Source of the DNA: Parafrankia discariae
GTDB lineage: Bacteria > Actinomycetota > Actinomycetes > Frankiales > Frankiaceae
Direction: 5' to 3'
NCBI RefSeq assembly: GCF_000373365.1
Contig: NZ_KB891219.1
Location: 228,123-292,122, forward strand
Length of the DNA: 64,000 nucleotides
The notes under the pieces are model-generated. The model had not been told where the DNA came from and did not search any database. It was given only the letters and a program-made list of their open reading frames with translations. The position numbers and the translations under genes were made by a program. The stretch's first letter is position 1. Each line of letters opens with the position of its first letter. This document shows positions 49,351 through 58,623 of this stretch, one piece after another.

Positions 49351-49692
49351 GTGGCAGGTGGCAACGCCATCCGGGGGAGCCGGGTCGGGGCGGGACCGAT
49401 GGGGGAGGCCGAGCGGGGCGAGACCGCCCCTCGGCAGCGGATTTCCTTCTGGTGCGCCAACGAGCACGAGACGAAACCGGCCTTCGCGGCCGACGCCTCC
49501 ATCCCGGACACGTGGGACTGTCCGAGCTGCGGCTTCCCGGCCGGGCGGGACCGTGAGAACACGCCCGCCCCGCCGAAGACGGAGCCGTACAAGACGCACC
49601 TCGCCTACGTGCGGGAGCGTCGCAACGAGAAGGACGGCGAGGCGATCCTGGCTGAGGCACTGGCCAAGCTGCGGGGCGCGCCGGTCAACTGA
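49351..49692 (+). CDS. rbpA: RNA polymerase-binding protein RbpA
   Basis: A 113-residue actinobacterial activator that binds the sigma-A/B subunit and RNA polymerase and stabilises the open complex. The N-terminal AGGNAIRGSRVGAGPMGEAERGE is the RbpA hallmark. The zinc-binding core reads FWCANEHETKPAFAADASIPDTWDCPSCG, and the C-terminal KTHLAYVRERRNEKDGEAILAEAL includes the sigma-interaction helix. The GTG at 49351 has AAGGAG 12 bases upstream and is the family start; longer frames to 49264 are not conserved. The gene is preceded by a strong terminator, so it has its own promoter. Confidence 0.97.
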   Translation: MAGGNAIRGSRVGAGPMGEAERGETAPRQRISFWCANEHETKPAFAADASIPDTWDCPSCGFPAGRDRENTPAPPKTEPYKTHLAYVRERRNEKDGEAILAEALAKLRGAPVN

Positions 49693-49722
49693 CCGGGCGC
49701 TTCGCGGGGCACCGGGCCGGCG

Positions 49723-51276
49723 ATGCCGCGTGACGGCGGTCCGTCCGCACTGGGCGACTCTCCGGACGGGCCGGTCCTCGGCCCGTCCGGACCAGCCCCG
49801 GCGACCGGTTCCGCCGGATTGACCGGCCCTGCTGGATCGATCGGCCCCGCTGGATCGATCGTCGCCGGCCGGCTTGTCGCCGGCCGCTACCGGCTGATCG
49901 AATGCATCGGCGCCGGCTCGATGGGCACGGTGTGGCGCGCCCTCGACGTGCTGCTGCGGGCCGAGGTGGCCGTGAAGGCCATCTGGATCGGCGGACGCGC
50001 GGGCCCGACGGGTCCGGCTGGCGCCGACCCAGAGCGGCTGGCCGCGGCCGTGCGCGAGGCCCGCAACGCCGCCCAACTGCGGGCGAACCCGCATGTGGTC
50101 TCGGTGACCGACGTCATCCAGGACGGCGGCCTGCCGTGGATCGTCATGGAACTGGTCGCCGCCACGTCGCTGGACGCGGCCGTCCGCCGCGCCGGACCGC
50201 TACCGCCGCGCCGGGTGGCCGAGATCGGGCTCGCGGTCCTGGACGCGCTCATCGCCGGCCAGCGGGTCGGCCTCCTGCACCGTGACGTGAAGCCGTCGAA
50301 CATCCTGCTCGCCGACGACGGTCGGGTGCTGCTCACCGACTTCGGCATCGCCACCAACGTCGCGGACACGACCGACGCGGGCGCGAGCGGCAGCGCGGGA
50401 ACCCCCGCCTACCTCGCGCCGGAACGGATCACCCGGGGCCCGGCGTCGCTCGCCGCCGACCTGTTCTCCCTCGGCGCCACCCTCTACTTCGCCGCCGGCG
50501 GCAGCCCGCCGTTCGCCCGGGAGACGGTGCCGCTCACCCTCGGCGCGGTCCTGCACACGGATCCACCGGTGCTGACGGACACCGACACACTGTGGCCGGC
50601 GATCGGCGGTCTGCTGGTCAAGAACCCGCAGGCGAGGCTGAGCGCGGAGGGCGCGAAGGTCCTGCTCACCCGGGCCCTGCGGCTGGCTCCCGGCGAGCAG
50701 GGACCGCCGCCTGCCACCCGGCCACCGCGGCGGCGGACAGCCAGCCCGCCGCCGCCCGCCCCGCCGCCGCCCGCCCCGCCGCCGCGTGCTCCGGTGCCGC
50801 TACCGGACGGCCCGCGGCGGCGACGTCCCCTGGTCGCGCTCGCCGCCCTGGTGGGACTCGTGCTCGTCGTGTCGGCGGCCGGGCTGCTCTGGGCCGCACG
50901 GGACAAGCCTCTGCCACCCGCGGCCGACCCGCCGGCCACCGTCGACCTGCTGCCGGACGGCATGGCCGGCACGTGGACCGGAACGGTGACCCAGGGCCCG
51001 ATCGAGTTCGGGGTCGAGATCGTGCTGCGGCGCGGCGGGATCGGCGAGACCGTCGGCGACAGCGACTATCCGGCGGACGGCTGCGCCGCGCGGCTGCGGC
51101 TGCTGGAAGCCGGTGCGGACCGCGTCACCGTCCAGGAACGGCTGTTCCACTCGGGCGCGCTGTGCCGCGGCGCCGAACGGCTCGTGCTGGCGCTGCGCCC
51201 CGACGGGCGGCTCGCCTACACCTTCCCCGCGACGAACATCAACTCCACGGGCACCGGCGTCCTCAGCCGACGTTGA
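49723..51276 (+). CDS. membrane-anchored serine/threonine protein kinase
   Basis: A 517-residue Hanks-type kinase. The kinase domain (about 55-315) has the glycine loop IGAGSMGTVW, the Lys in VAVKAIW, the catalytic loop HRDVKPSNILL, DFG in LLTDFGIA, and APE in AYLAPERI. The juxtamembrane region is proline-rich (about 330-365), one membrane segment spans about 372-390 (LVALAALVGLVLVVSAAGLLW), and the outer about 120 residues form a small domain (GTWTGTVTQGPIEFGVEIVLRRGGIGETVGDSDY...) with two Cys, unlike the PASTA repeats of PknB. A PGS-rich N-terminus of about 45 residues has a repeated GPAGSI. It probably senses an envelope signal; substrates are unknown. Confidence 0.93.
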   Translation: MPRDGGPSALGDSPDGPVLGPSGPAPATGSAGLTGPAGSIGPAGSIVAGRLVAGRYRLIECIGAGSMGTVWRALDVLLRAEVAVKAIWIGGRAGPTGPAGADPERLAAAVREARNAAQLRANPHVVSVTDVIQDGGLPWIVMELVAATSLDAAVRRAGPLPPRRVAEIGLAVLDALIAGQRVGLLHRDVKPSNILLADDGRVLLTDFGIATNVADTTDAGASGSAGTPAYLAPERITRGPASLAADLFSLGATLYFAAGGSPPFARETVPLTLGAVLHTDPPVLTDTDTLWPAIGGLLVKNPQARLSAEGAKVLLTRALRLAPGEQGPPPATRPPRRRTASPPPPAPPPPAPPPRAPVPLPDGPRRRRPLVALAALVGLVLVVSAAGLLWAARDKPLPPAADPPATVDLLPDGMAGTWTGTVTQGPIEFGVEIVLRRGGIGETVGDSDYPADGCAARLRLLEAGADRVTVQERLFHSGALCRGAERLVLALRPDGRLAYTFPATNINSTGTGVLSRR

Positions 51277-51388
51277 CCGGCGAGGCCGACGCCGAGCGGT
51301 TCACCCCCGGTGGGTGAGCGCGGCGGTGCGCCGCGGCGCCGGGAACGGGTACGAGTCGGGTCTCGCCGACAGATCGGTGAGAGGAGGA

Positions 51389-51781
51389 ATGGTGGACCCC
51401 GACTTCCCGCTGCTCAGCGTCTTCCTTTACATGCTGTGGTTCTTCTGTTTCGTGCTGTGGCTGTGGCTGCTGTTCGCGGTGGTCACCGACGTCTTCCGCA
51501 GCCATGATCTCTCCGGCTGGGGCAAGGCCGGTTGGACGGTGCTGATCCTCGTCCTGCCGCTGGTCGGAGTGCTGGCCTATCTGATCATCCGGGGCAGCTC
51601 CATGCACGAGCGGCAGGCCCGGCAGGTGGCCTCGCAGACCGACGCGTGGCGGGCCGAGGTCCGCGCGGCCGCCGGCCGGCCGAGCACCGCCGACGAGCTC
51701 GGCCGCCTCGCCGATCTCCGCGACCACGGCGTCATCAGCACCAACGAGTTCGAGCGCGAGAAAACGAAGATCCTGGCCTGA
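51389..51781 (+). CDS. small membrane protein with PLDc_N-like segment and SHOCT domain
   Basis: A 130-residue protein. Two hydrophobic stretches (about 10-35, very Trp/Phe-rich, and 48-68, WTVLILVLPLVGVLAYLIIRG) match the phospholipase D N-terminal-type segment found in many small actinobacterial membrane proteins. The C-terminus DELGRLADLRDHGVISTNEFEREKTKIL is a SHOCT motif. ATG at 51389 and GTG at 51392 are both possible; GAGAGGAGGA is immediately upstream and fits the GTG slightly better. The role is unknown; a 17-bp hairpin ends the transcript. Confidence 0.82.
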   Translation: MVDPDFPLLSVFLYMLWFFCFVLWLWLLFAVVTDVFRSHDLSGWGKAGWTVLILVLPLVGVLAYLIIRGSSMHERQARQVASQTDAWRAEVRAAAGRPSTADELGRLADLRDHGVISTNEFEREKTKILA

Positions 51782-51821
51782 GTCAGCGTCCGCCCCGCCC
51801 GGGGTCCCGGGCGACCAGAGC

Positions 51822-51861
51822 CTCCCGCGGGGGTCGCGCCTGTCCGCGACCCCCGCGGGAG
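51822..51861. terminator. 17-bp perfect hairpin between convergent genes
   Basis: CTCCCGCGGGGGTCGCG pairs exactly with CGCGACCCCCGCGGGAG around CCTGTC in the 111-base gap between the SHOCT gene and pgl. It can serve as terminator for both strands. Confidence 0.85.
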
Positions 51862-51892
51862 TCCGCCGTGTCAGCTGCGGGAGCCCGCCGGC

Positions 51893-52705
51893 TCAGAGGC
51901 GGGACGCGGCGGCGCGGTCCACCAGCCAGAGCGTGCGTTCCCGGCCCACCGCGCCGGCGGCCGGGAAGGTCACCCGGTCCGCGCCGGGCTTCAGCGCGTT
52001 CGCCACCGCCTCGGCCTTCTCCTCCCCGGCGACGATCACCCAGACCTCGCGGGCGGCCCGCAGGGCGGGGAAGGTCAACGTCACCCGGGTGGGGGGCGGC
52101 TTCGGGCAGTCCCGGACGGCGGTCACCGTCTCGGTGGCCACAGCGGCCGGCGAGTCGGGGAAGATCGACGCGACATGCGTCTCCGGGCCGAGCCCGAGCA
52201 GCAGGACGTCGAACGCCGGAACGGCGGAACCGGACCCCGCCCGTGCGGCCCGCGCCGCGAGTGCCGCCGCGTACGCCGCGGCGGCCGCCTCGGGCTCGGC
52301 GACACCGCCACCATCGCCGCCACCGCCACCCGCTTCCGCGAGGTGGCCCATGGGGAAGACCCGCGCCGGGTCCACCGGAACGTGCGCGAGCAGCGCCTCC
52401 CGGGCCTGCTGGTCGTTGCGGTCGGGGGAGTCCGCCGGCACGAAGCGCTCGTCGCCCCACCAGACGTCCACCCGGGACCAGTTGACCGCGTCGGCCGCCG
52501 GGCTGGTCCGCACGGCACGCAGCAGCGCCACCCCGATGCCGCCACCGGTGAGCACCAGGGAGGCCTCGCCGCGCGCCCCCTGCGCGTCCACCAGCGCGGT
52601 GATGAGCCGTGCCGCCGCCGCGCGCGCGAGCACGCCGGCGTCCGCGTGGACGACCACCCGGGGTGGTTCCGGAGCGGGGCCGCCGGCGGACACGGGCGGC
52701 GTCAC
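51893..52705 (-). CDS. pgl: 6-phosphogluconolactonase
   Basis: A 270-residue DevB/SOL-type lactonase hydrolysing 6-phosphogluconolactone, the second step of the oxidative pentose phosphate pathway. Family features: SLVLTGGGIGVALLRAV, VNWSRVDVWWGDERFVPADSPDRND with the conserved D-E-R motif, HVPVDPARVFPMG, and DVLLLGLGPETHVASIFPDS (usual consensus G-x-D/G-H-x-x-S-L-F-P). An Ala/Gly-rich insert lies near 125-150. GTG start, overlapping opcA by 4 bases; last gene of the tal-zwf-opcA-pgl operon. Confidence 0.95.
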   Translation of the reverse strand: MTPPVSAGGPAPEPPRVVVHADAGVLARAAAARLITALVDAQGARGEASLVLTGGGIGVALLRAVRTSPAADAVNWSRVDVWWGDERFVPADSPDRNDQQAREALLAHVPVDPARVFPMGHLAEAGGGGGDGGGVAEPEAAAAAYAAALAARAARAGSGSAVPAFDVLLLGLGPETHVASIFPDSPAAVATETVTAVRDCPKPPPTRVTLTFPALRAAREVWVIVAGEEKAEAVANALKPGADRVTFPAAGAVGRERTLWLVDRAAASRL

Positions 52706-53724
52706 GACGCGGCGGGTGGGATCGGCGCGGGTGGGGTCGGCGCGAGTGCCGCCTCGGAGCGCTCCAGCGCCGGATCGCGCCAGATGTGCTCGCGGTGCAG
52801 CGGCCGGCTGTTCAGATCCGGGACGCCGCTCCAGGCCGAGAGTGCCTCGGCGTACACGCTGTCGTCGTCGAGGCGGCGCAGCTCCTCCGCGAGGAGGTCA
52901 CCCAGCCCTCGTTCGGGCAGCGGGAGCACCCGGGTCGGGTAACCGGTGCGGGTGATGCCGGCCGACCGGCTGTCGGTGCGGGCCAGCGAGAGCTCGCCGT
53001 CGCCCACCGCCAGGCGGACGCTCTGGATGCCCTTCTTGCCGGGCGCGTCGGTGATCGTCACCGGGACCCGCAGCTTCGCCTGCAGCCAGCCGGCGAACAG
53101 TCGGGCGCTGGGGTTGCCCGGCTCGCTGACGACCGTGGCCGGCCCGACCGGCTCGGAGACCTGGTCGAACGCGGCGGCCAGCAGGGTGCGCCACCCCGAG
53201 ATGCGGGTCCAGGCCAGGTCGGTGTCGCCGGGGACGAAGTCCTCGGCCCGCTGCAGCAGCGCGGCCAGCGGGTCGTGGGCGGCGTAGGTCCCGGTGACCC
53301 GCCGGTCGGCGAACACACCCAGGGGGTCGTAGGCGATCTTCTCCGGGGGAGCGTCGTACCACCAGGTGACCACGGGCGCGTCCGGCGCGAGCAGTGGGAG
53401 CACCACCGACTCGGCGTGCAGCGCGAGCCGGCCCGACATCCGCATCACGACGGCCTCGCCGGGCCCCAGCCGGCCGCCGATCGACACCTCGGCGTCCAGC
53501 CGCGGGTGCGGGGAGTCGATCTGGCGGCGGACCACTATCAGCAGCCGGCACGGGTGGGCGGCCGCGGCCGCGGTCGCGGCGCTCTCCGCCTGGCTGACGT
53601 GCTGTTCGTCGACGACCACCACGAGCGTCAGCGCCAGGCCGAACGCGAGCGCGCCGGCGGCCCGCCGTTCGGCGGACAGCGCCTTGACCACCGCCGATCC
53701 GGTGGTGTCCCACAGGGTGGTCAT
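52702..53724 (-). CDS. opcA: glucose-6-phosphate dehydrogenase assembly protein OpcA
   Basis: A 340-residue OpcA, an actinobacterial and cyanobacterial partner that activates glucose-6-phosphate dehydrogenase. Typical features: the start LWDTTGSAVVKALSAERR, the CRLLIVV strand, VVLPLLAPDAPVVTWWYDAPP, and DLAWTRISGWRTLLAAAFDQ. AAAGGAG lies 6 bases before the ATG. It is placed between zwf and pgl, as in other actinobacteria. The C-terminus is Ala/Pro-rich. Confidence 0.95.
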   Translation of the reverse strand: MTTLWDTTGSAVVKALSAERRAAGALAFGLALTLVVVVDEQHVSQAESAATAAAAAHPCRLLIVVRRQIDSPHPRLDAEVSIGGRLGPGEAVVMRMSGRLALHAESVVLPLLAPDAPVVTWWYDAPPEKIAYDPLGVFADRRVTGTYAAHDPLAALLQRAEDFVPGDTDLAWTRISGWRTLLAAAFDQVSEPVGPATVVSEPGNPSARLFAGWLQAKLRVPVTITDAPGKKGIQSVRLAVGDGELSLARTDSRSAGITRTGYPTRVLPLPERGLGDLLAEELRRLDDDSVYAEALSAWSGVPDLNSRPLHREHIWRDPALERSEAALAPTPPAPIPPAAS

Positions 53725-53758
53725 GACGGGCTCCTTTCGGCGTGGCTCGGGTAGCGGG

Positions 53759-55291
53759 TCATGGCCGGCGCCACCGGCGGCCGTCCCGGGCGAGCATGTC
53801 GTCGGCCGCGGCCGGGCCCCAGCTGCCGGCCCGGTACGTGTGCGGCTTCGTGCTCAGCCAGAACTCCTCGAGCGGGTCGATGATCCGCCACGACTCCTCG
53901 ACCTCGGCGTTGTTCGGGAACAGCGTCGCGTCGCCGAGCAGGACGTCCAGGATCAGGCGCTCGTAGGCCTCGGGCAGCGCCTCGGTGAACGCCTCGCCGA
54001 ACAGGAAGTCCATGGCGACGTCGCGCACCTCCATCGCCGAGCCGGGGACCTTCGAGCCGAAGCGCAGCGTGACGCCCTCGTCCGGCTGCACCCGGATCAC
54101 CAGCTGGTTGTTGCCCAGCTCGGCGGTGTCGGTCTCGTCGAACGGCAGGTGCGGCGCCTTGGTGAAGGTGATCGCGATCTCGGTGACCCGCCGCGGCAGG
54201 CGCTTGCCCGTCCGCAGGTAGAACGGCACGCCGGCCCAGCGCCGCGTCTCGACGCCGAGCTTCACCGCGACGAACGTCTCCGTCGTCGAGTCCGCCGGGA
54301 TGTCGGCTTCCTCCAGGTAGCCCTGGACCCGCTCGCCGGCGAGCCAGCCCTGCGAGTACTGCCCGCGCACCGCGAAAGTGGCGTAGTCGTCGGGCAGCGA
54401 CACCGCCCGCAGGACCTTCAGCTTCTCGATGCGGATGGTGTCCGCGCCGAAGCTGACCGGCTCCTCCATCGCGGTGAGCGCCAGCAGCTGCAGCAGGTGG
54501 TTCTGCAGGACGTCGCGGGCCGCGCCGGTCTCGTCGTAGAAGCCGGCCCGGGTGCCGATGCCGACGTCCTCGGCCATGGTGATCTGCACTGAGTCGACGA
54601 AGTGGGAGTTCCAGATCGGCTCGAACAGGGTGTTGGCGAACCGCAGGGCGAAGAGGTTCTGAACCGTCTCCTTGCCCAGGTAGTGGTCGATGCGGAAGAC
54701 GTCGTCGGGAGTGAAGACGTCATCGACGAGCGAGTTCAGCTCGCGCGCGGACTCCAGGTCGTGCCCGAACGGCTTCTCGATGACGACCCGGCGCCAGCCG
54801 CCCGCGGCCTCGTTGGAGGCCAGGCCCGTGCGCTGCATCTGCTTGAGGACGACCGGGAAGGCCGTCGGCGGGATGGACAGGTAGAACGCCGCGTTGCCCC
54901 GGATCCCGTGGCTCTGCTCCAGGTCGGTCAGCAGTGAGGCGAGGCCGTCGAACGCGGCGTCGTCGGAGAACGAGCCCTGGCAGAACCGCAGCGAGCCGGC
55001 GAGCCGCTCCCAGGTGTCCTCCCGGAACGGTGTCCGGGCGCCGTGTTCCGCGGACTCGCGGGCGAAGGCGGCGAACTCGTCGTCGCTCCAGTCCCGGCGG
55101 GCGAAGCCGACCAGGACGAAGCCCGGCGGGAGCAGCCCCCGGTTGGCGAGATCGTAGACGGCCGGAATGAGCTTCTTGCGGGCCAGGTCACCGGTCGCGC
55201 CGAAAACCACCAGCGCGCTGTTGTCCGGCAGCCGCGGCAGCCTCCGGTCCCGTGGATCCCGCAGTGGGTTGCCACTAGCGGTGGACGCCAC
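53759..55291 (-). CDS. zwf: glucose-6-phosphate 1-dehydrogenase
   Basis: A 510-residue NADP-linked dehydrogenase opening the oxidative pentose phosphate pathway. The cofactor motif is VVFGATGDLARKKLIPA, EKPFGHD follows, the active site is RIDHYLGKETVQNL with the catalytic His, and later FRFAN-type and YERLILDVLLGDATLF segments fit the family. The GTG at 55291 has AAGGGGG at good spacing; a GTG at 55306 is also in frame. It lies 34 bases before opcA and about 200 after tal. Confidence 0.97.
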   Translation of the reverse strand: MASTASGNPLRDPRDRRLPRLPDNSALVVFGATGDLARKKLIPAVYDLANRGLLPPGFVLVGFARRDWSDDEFAAFARESAEHGARTPFREDTWERLAGSLRFCQGSFSDDAAFDGLASLLTDLEQSHGIRGNAAFYLSIPPTAFPVVLKQMQRTGLASNEAAGGWRRVVIEKPFGHDLESARELNSLVDDVFTPDDVFRIDHYLGKETVQNLFALRFANTLFEPIWNSHFVDSVQITMAEDVGIGTRAGFYDETGAARDVLQNHLLQLLALTAMEEPVSFGADTIRIEKLKVLRAVSLPDDYATFAVRGQYSQGWLAGERVQGYLEEADIPADSTTETFVAVKLGVETRRWAGVPFYLRTGKRLPRRVTEIAITFTKAPHLPFDETDTAELGNNQLVIRVQPDEGVTLRFGSKVPGSAMEVRDVAMDFLFGEAFTEALPEAYERLILDVLLGDATLFPNNAEVEESWRIIDPLEEFWLSTKPHTYRAGSWGPAAADDMLARDGRRWRRP

Positions 55292-55490
55292 CCGTTCCCC
55301 CTTCACAGTTCGTGGTGCTCGCGCACGGTTCGTGGCGCTCGCGATTCATGGTGACCGCGGCCCGTGTCACCGCCGGTCGGCCCCCCTGATACTCCCGCCC
55401 GCCGGCCCGGTCTGCCCAGGCGGGATGGCGCGGCCGGGCAGCCAGGTCGGACGGACGGGTCGGGCGGACGGGGCCGGACCGGCGGATCGG

Positions 55491-56600
55491 TCAGGACGCG
55501 GCGGAGCCGAGCTGGTCGCGGATGGTGTCGAGGAGCTGGTTCCAGGAGTCCTCGAACTTGCGGACGCCCTCGACCTCCAGCACCTCGACGACGTCGGCCA
55601 TGTCCACCCCGAGCTCGGCGAGCCCGGCCATGACGGCCCGGGCGTCCTCGTAGTTGGGCGTGATGGTGTCGCCGGGCACGACCCCGTGGTCGGCGAACGC
55701 CTCGAGGGTCGCCTCCGGCATCGTGTTGACGGTGCCCGGGGCGATCAGCTCCGTCACGTAGAGCGTGTCCGAGAGCTCCGGGTCCTTGGTCGACGTCGAC
55801 GCCCACAGCGGGCGCTGGGGCTTCGCGCCGGCGGCGGCGAGCCGCTCCCAGCGCGGCGTGCTGAAGACCTTCTGGTACAGCTCGTAGGCGAGCCGGGCGT
55901 TGGCGATCGCGGCCTTCGAACGCAGGGCCTCCGCCTTCGGGGTGCCGATCTTCGCGAGCCGGCCGTCGACCTCGCTGTCGACGCGGCTGACGAAGAAGGA
56001 CGCGACGGAGGCCACGTCGGAGATGTCCCGACCGGCGGCCAGGGCCTGCTCCAGGCCGGTCATGAACGCGTCCATGACGGCCTCGTAGCGGTCCAGCGCG
56101 AAGATCAGCGTCACGTTCACGCTGATGCCCTGCGCCAGGGTCGCGGTGATGCCCGGCAGGCCGGCCTTCGTCGCCGGGATCTTGATGAACAGGTTCGGCC
56201 GGTCGACCGACCACCACAGGGCACGGGCCTCGGCGACCGTGCGCTCGGTCTCGTGCGCGAGCCGCGGGTCCACCTCGAGGGAGACCCGGCCGTCCACGCC
56301 GGAGCTGGCGTCGTAGGCGGGCCGCAGGATGTCGCAGGCGTCGCGGATGTCCGCCGCGGTGATCGCGCGGACGGCCTCGCCCACGTCGACCCCGCGAACG
56401 GCCAGGTCGCGGAGCTGCTCGTCATAGGTCTCACCGCCGCCGATGGCCTTCTGGAAGATCGTCGGGTTGCTGGTGACGCCGACGACGCTGCGGGTGCGGG
56501 CGAGCTCGGCAAGGTTGCCGGTCCGGATCCGCTCGCGGCTGATGTCGTCCAGCCACACCGCCACGCCGGCAGCTGACAGGTCGGACAGGGGCTTGCTCAT
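55491..56600 (-). CDS. tal: transaldolase
   Basis: A 369-residue transaldolase transferring dihydroxyacetone units in the non-oxidative pentose phosphate pathway. The Schiff-base Lys is in [15 protein letters not shown]. The start [24 protein letters not shown] and [20 protein letters not shown] and [18 protein letters not shown] are typical of the actinobacterial and cyanobacterial long form. The ATG has GGAGAGGA upstream. It is the first gene of the operon. In other actinobacteria transketolase usually precedes it, but it is absent here. Confidence 0.97.
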   Translation of the reverse strand: MSKPLSDLSAAGVAVWLDDISRERIRTGNLAELARTRSVVGVTSNPTIFQKAIGGGETYDEQLRDLAVRGVDVGEAVRAITAADIRDACDILRPAYDASSGVDGRVSLEVDPRLAHETERTVAEARALWWSVDRPNLFIKIPATKAGLPGITATLAQGISVNVTLIFALDRYEAVMDAFMTGLEQALAAGRDISDVASVASFFVSRVDSEVDGRLAKIGTPKAEALRSKAAIANARLAYELYQKVFSTPRWERLAAAGAKPQRPLWASTSTKDPELSDTLYVTELIAPGTVNTMPEATLEAFADHGVVPGDTITPNYEDARAVMAGLAELGVDMADVVEVLEVEGVRKFEDSWNQLLDTIRDQLGSAAS

Positions 56601-57458
56601 CGGACGTAATCCTCTCCGCGGCCGTGTCGTCGCGCCGCAGTGGTGCGTCGGTGCAGTGGTCCGTGGGTGGGCTTGGTCCGTGGGTGGACCTGTCGTTCGG
56701 GGCATCCCCGTCGGGCACTGGCGTCGCCGGTCCCGCTGATCGTCGGGTGCGCTGATCGTCGGGTGGGCCGGCGCGTCGTCGCGCCGCCCACGATGGGTGG
56801 CCGTCCCCCACAATGATCGCACCCGGTCGGACGGCCCCCCGCCGCCGCGGCACGGTCCGGTGCGGCGGACACGGGCGTCCCGGCCGAAATCGTCACTGCC
56901 CTCGCGCCGCCTTCCTTACTGCTTATGGCGACCGTGCCAGATGTCCCTGCCTTCGGCCCTACCCGCGGGCGTGATCCTCACCCCAGTGTCCGTGCCCGAG
57001 TGGCACACCGGGAACGTGCCGAAGAACACTGGCTTTCCGCCGGCCCACCGCCCGCCCACCACCGGCCCCCGGGACCGCCGACGTCACGGTCCGGCGCCGT
57101 GGCCGGCGGCGGGGCCCGTGGGCTGCGCACCGCAAGCCCGGCGCCCCCGGCGGACGGCGCCCACACGCGGGGTGGGAGCGCCGTCGGGACGCAGCCCACG
57201 CGCACTGGCCGGCTCCCGGCAGCTAGACTCCGACACGTCGTAGAACACCACCCACGCCCTCTCTCGGGCACCGTCCCGCGCGGTTCGCTGGATGACCGCG
57301 CCGATCGCGAGGTCGTTCTGTCTCCCGAGGCCGTTGTTCGCCACCGGCAGGGCTTGCCCCGCCGCCCGGTGACGTCGAGCGGTGGCCGTCCGGCCACGGC
57401 GGGACCTGCCCCGCGGGCCATTCCCGCCGCGGGCGCGGGTCAACCGCCGAGTGTCGCC
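56601..57458. other. 858-base divergent intergenic region between tal and ctaB, with short tandem repeats
   Basis: No gene is supported here; the long frames are biased but show no family features. It contains a 13-base repeat GGTCCGTGGGTGG (56658 and 56675), a 15-base repeat GCTGATCGTCGGGTG (56735 and 56751) and weaker copies. The ctaB frame is open through the right half (to 56925), so the ctaB start could be further left, but that stretch is Pro/Arg/Gly-rich with no conservation. The tkt gene expected here is missing. Confidence 0.6.
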
Positions 57459-58439
57459 GTGACCTCCGCCGCCGTCCCGGTACCCGCCGTCCCGGTACCC
57501 GCGGCGCCGGCCGCCGGGGCGGAGCCGTCCGGTGATGTCCTGGTCGTTCCCCGGGGCCGACTGGCCCGGGCGACCAACCGGGCCCGGTCCTACATAGCGC
57601 TGATGAAACTGCGGGTCGTGGAGCTGCTCCTGGTCTCCACGGTGCCGGTCATGCTCCTCGCCGAGCGCGGGATGCCGTCCTGGTGGCTGATCGCGGTGAC
57701 GCTGCTCGCCGGCACTCTCTCCGCCGGCAGCGCCAACACGATCAACTGCTATGTCGACCGCGACATCGACCAGCTCATGGGTCGGACGAAACGCCGCCCG
57801 CTCGTCCGGGAGGTCGTCGAGCCCGCCCAGGCGCTGCGCTTCGGCATCGCCCTGGGCATCATCTCGACGCTCATGTTCGGCCTGCTGGTCAACTGGACGT
57901 CGGCCGTGCTGTCCGTCGGGGCCATCGCCTTCTACGTCTTCGTCTACACGCTCGGCCTCAAGCGGCGCTCCCCGTCGAACATCGTCATCGGTGGCGCGGC
58001 GGGCTGCTTCCCGGTGCTGATCGGCTGGTCCGCGGTGACCGGCACGGTCGGCTGGCCCGCCGTGCTGCTCTTCGCGGTCGTGTTCTTCTGGACGCCGCCG
58101 CACTTCTGGGCGCTGGCGATCCGCTTCAAGGACGACTACGCCGCCGCCGGCGTCCCGATGCTCCCCGTGGTGGCCACGCTCGAGGTCGTCACCCGCCGCA
58201 TCCTGGCCTACTCCTATCTGATGGTCGCGGTGTCCCTCGCCGTCGCGCCGGTGGCCGACATCGGCCTGGTGTACCTGGTCCCGGCGGTCCTGCTCGGCGC
58301 CTGGTTCGTCGCCGAGGCCCACCGGATGGCCGCCCGGGCCAAGCGTGGCGACGAGATCAGCCCGATGCGTCTGTTCCACATGTCCATCACGTACCTGACC
58401 CTGCTCTTCGCGGCCTTGGCCGCCGCGGCGCTGCTCTGA
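57459..58439 (+). CDS. ctaB: protoheme IX farnesyltransferase (heme O synthase)
   Basis: A 326-residue UbiA-type prenyltransferase that farnesylates heme B for cytochrome c oxidase. Nine or so membrane segments are present. The prenyl-binding motifs are [23 protein letters not shown] (N-x-x-x-D-x-x-x-D) and [28 protein letters not shown] (the second, D-D-Y motif). The conserved core starts about residue 45 ([22 protein letters not shown]). The GTG at 57459 is a best guess; the preceding sequence has a 15-base GTCCCGGTACCCGCC duplication (57474-57503) inside the reading frame. A hairpin follows. Confidence 0.95.
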   Translation: MTSAAVPVPAVPVPAAPAAGAEPSGDVLVVPRGRLARATNRARSYIALMKLRVVELLLVSTVPVMLLAERGMPSWWLIAVTLLAGTLSAGSANTINCYVDRDIDQLMGRTKRRPLVREVVEPAQALRFGIALGIISTLMFGLLVNWTSAVLSVGAIAFYVFVYTLGLKRRSPSNIVIGGAAGCFPVLIGWSAVTGTVGWPAVLLFAVVFFWTPPHFWALAIRFKDDYAAAGVPMLPVVATLEVVTRRILAYSYLMVAVSLAVAPVADIGLVYLVPAVLLGAWFVAEAHRMAARAKRGDEISPMRLFHMSITYLTLLFAALAAAALL

Positions 58440-58465
58440 CCCCGGTACCGCTGTCAGCCGACTCC

Positions 58466-58496
58466 CGCCCGTCACCCGCACCCGGGGTGACGGGCG
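58466..58496 (+). terminator. hairpin after ctaB
   Basis: CGCCCGTCACCC pairs perfectly with GGGTGACGGGCG around a 7-nt loop, 26 bases after the ctaB stop. It is a good intrinsic-type terminator without a T tract. Confidence 0.75.
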
Positions 58497-58623
58497 TCGT
58501 CGGTTCGAGGGGCCTGGCCGGTACCGCCTCGTCCCGCCCTCGCCGAACGGCGCGGCTCCGTCGGCCGCGGCGGCGGATGGTTCCAGCCACGCTGTTCGGC
58601 AGGGCGCGATGTAGAACACTGCT

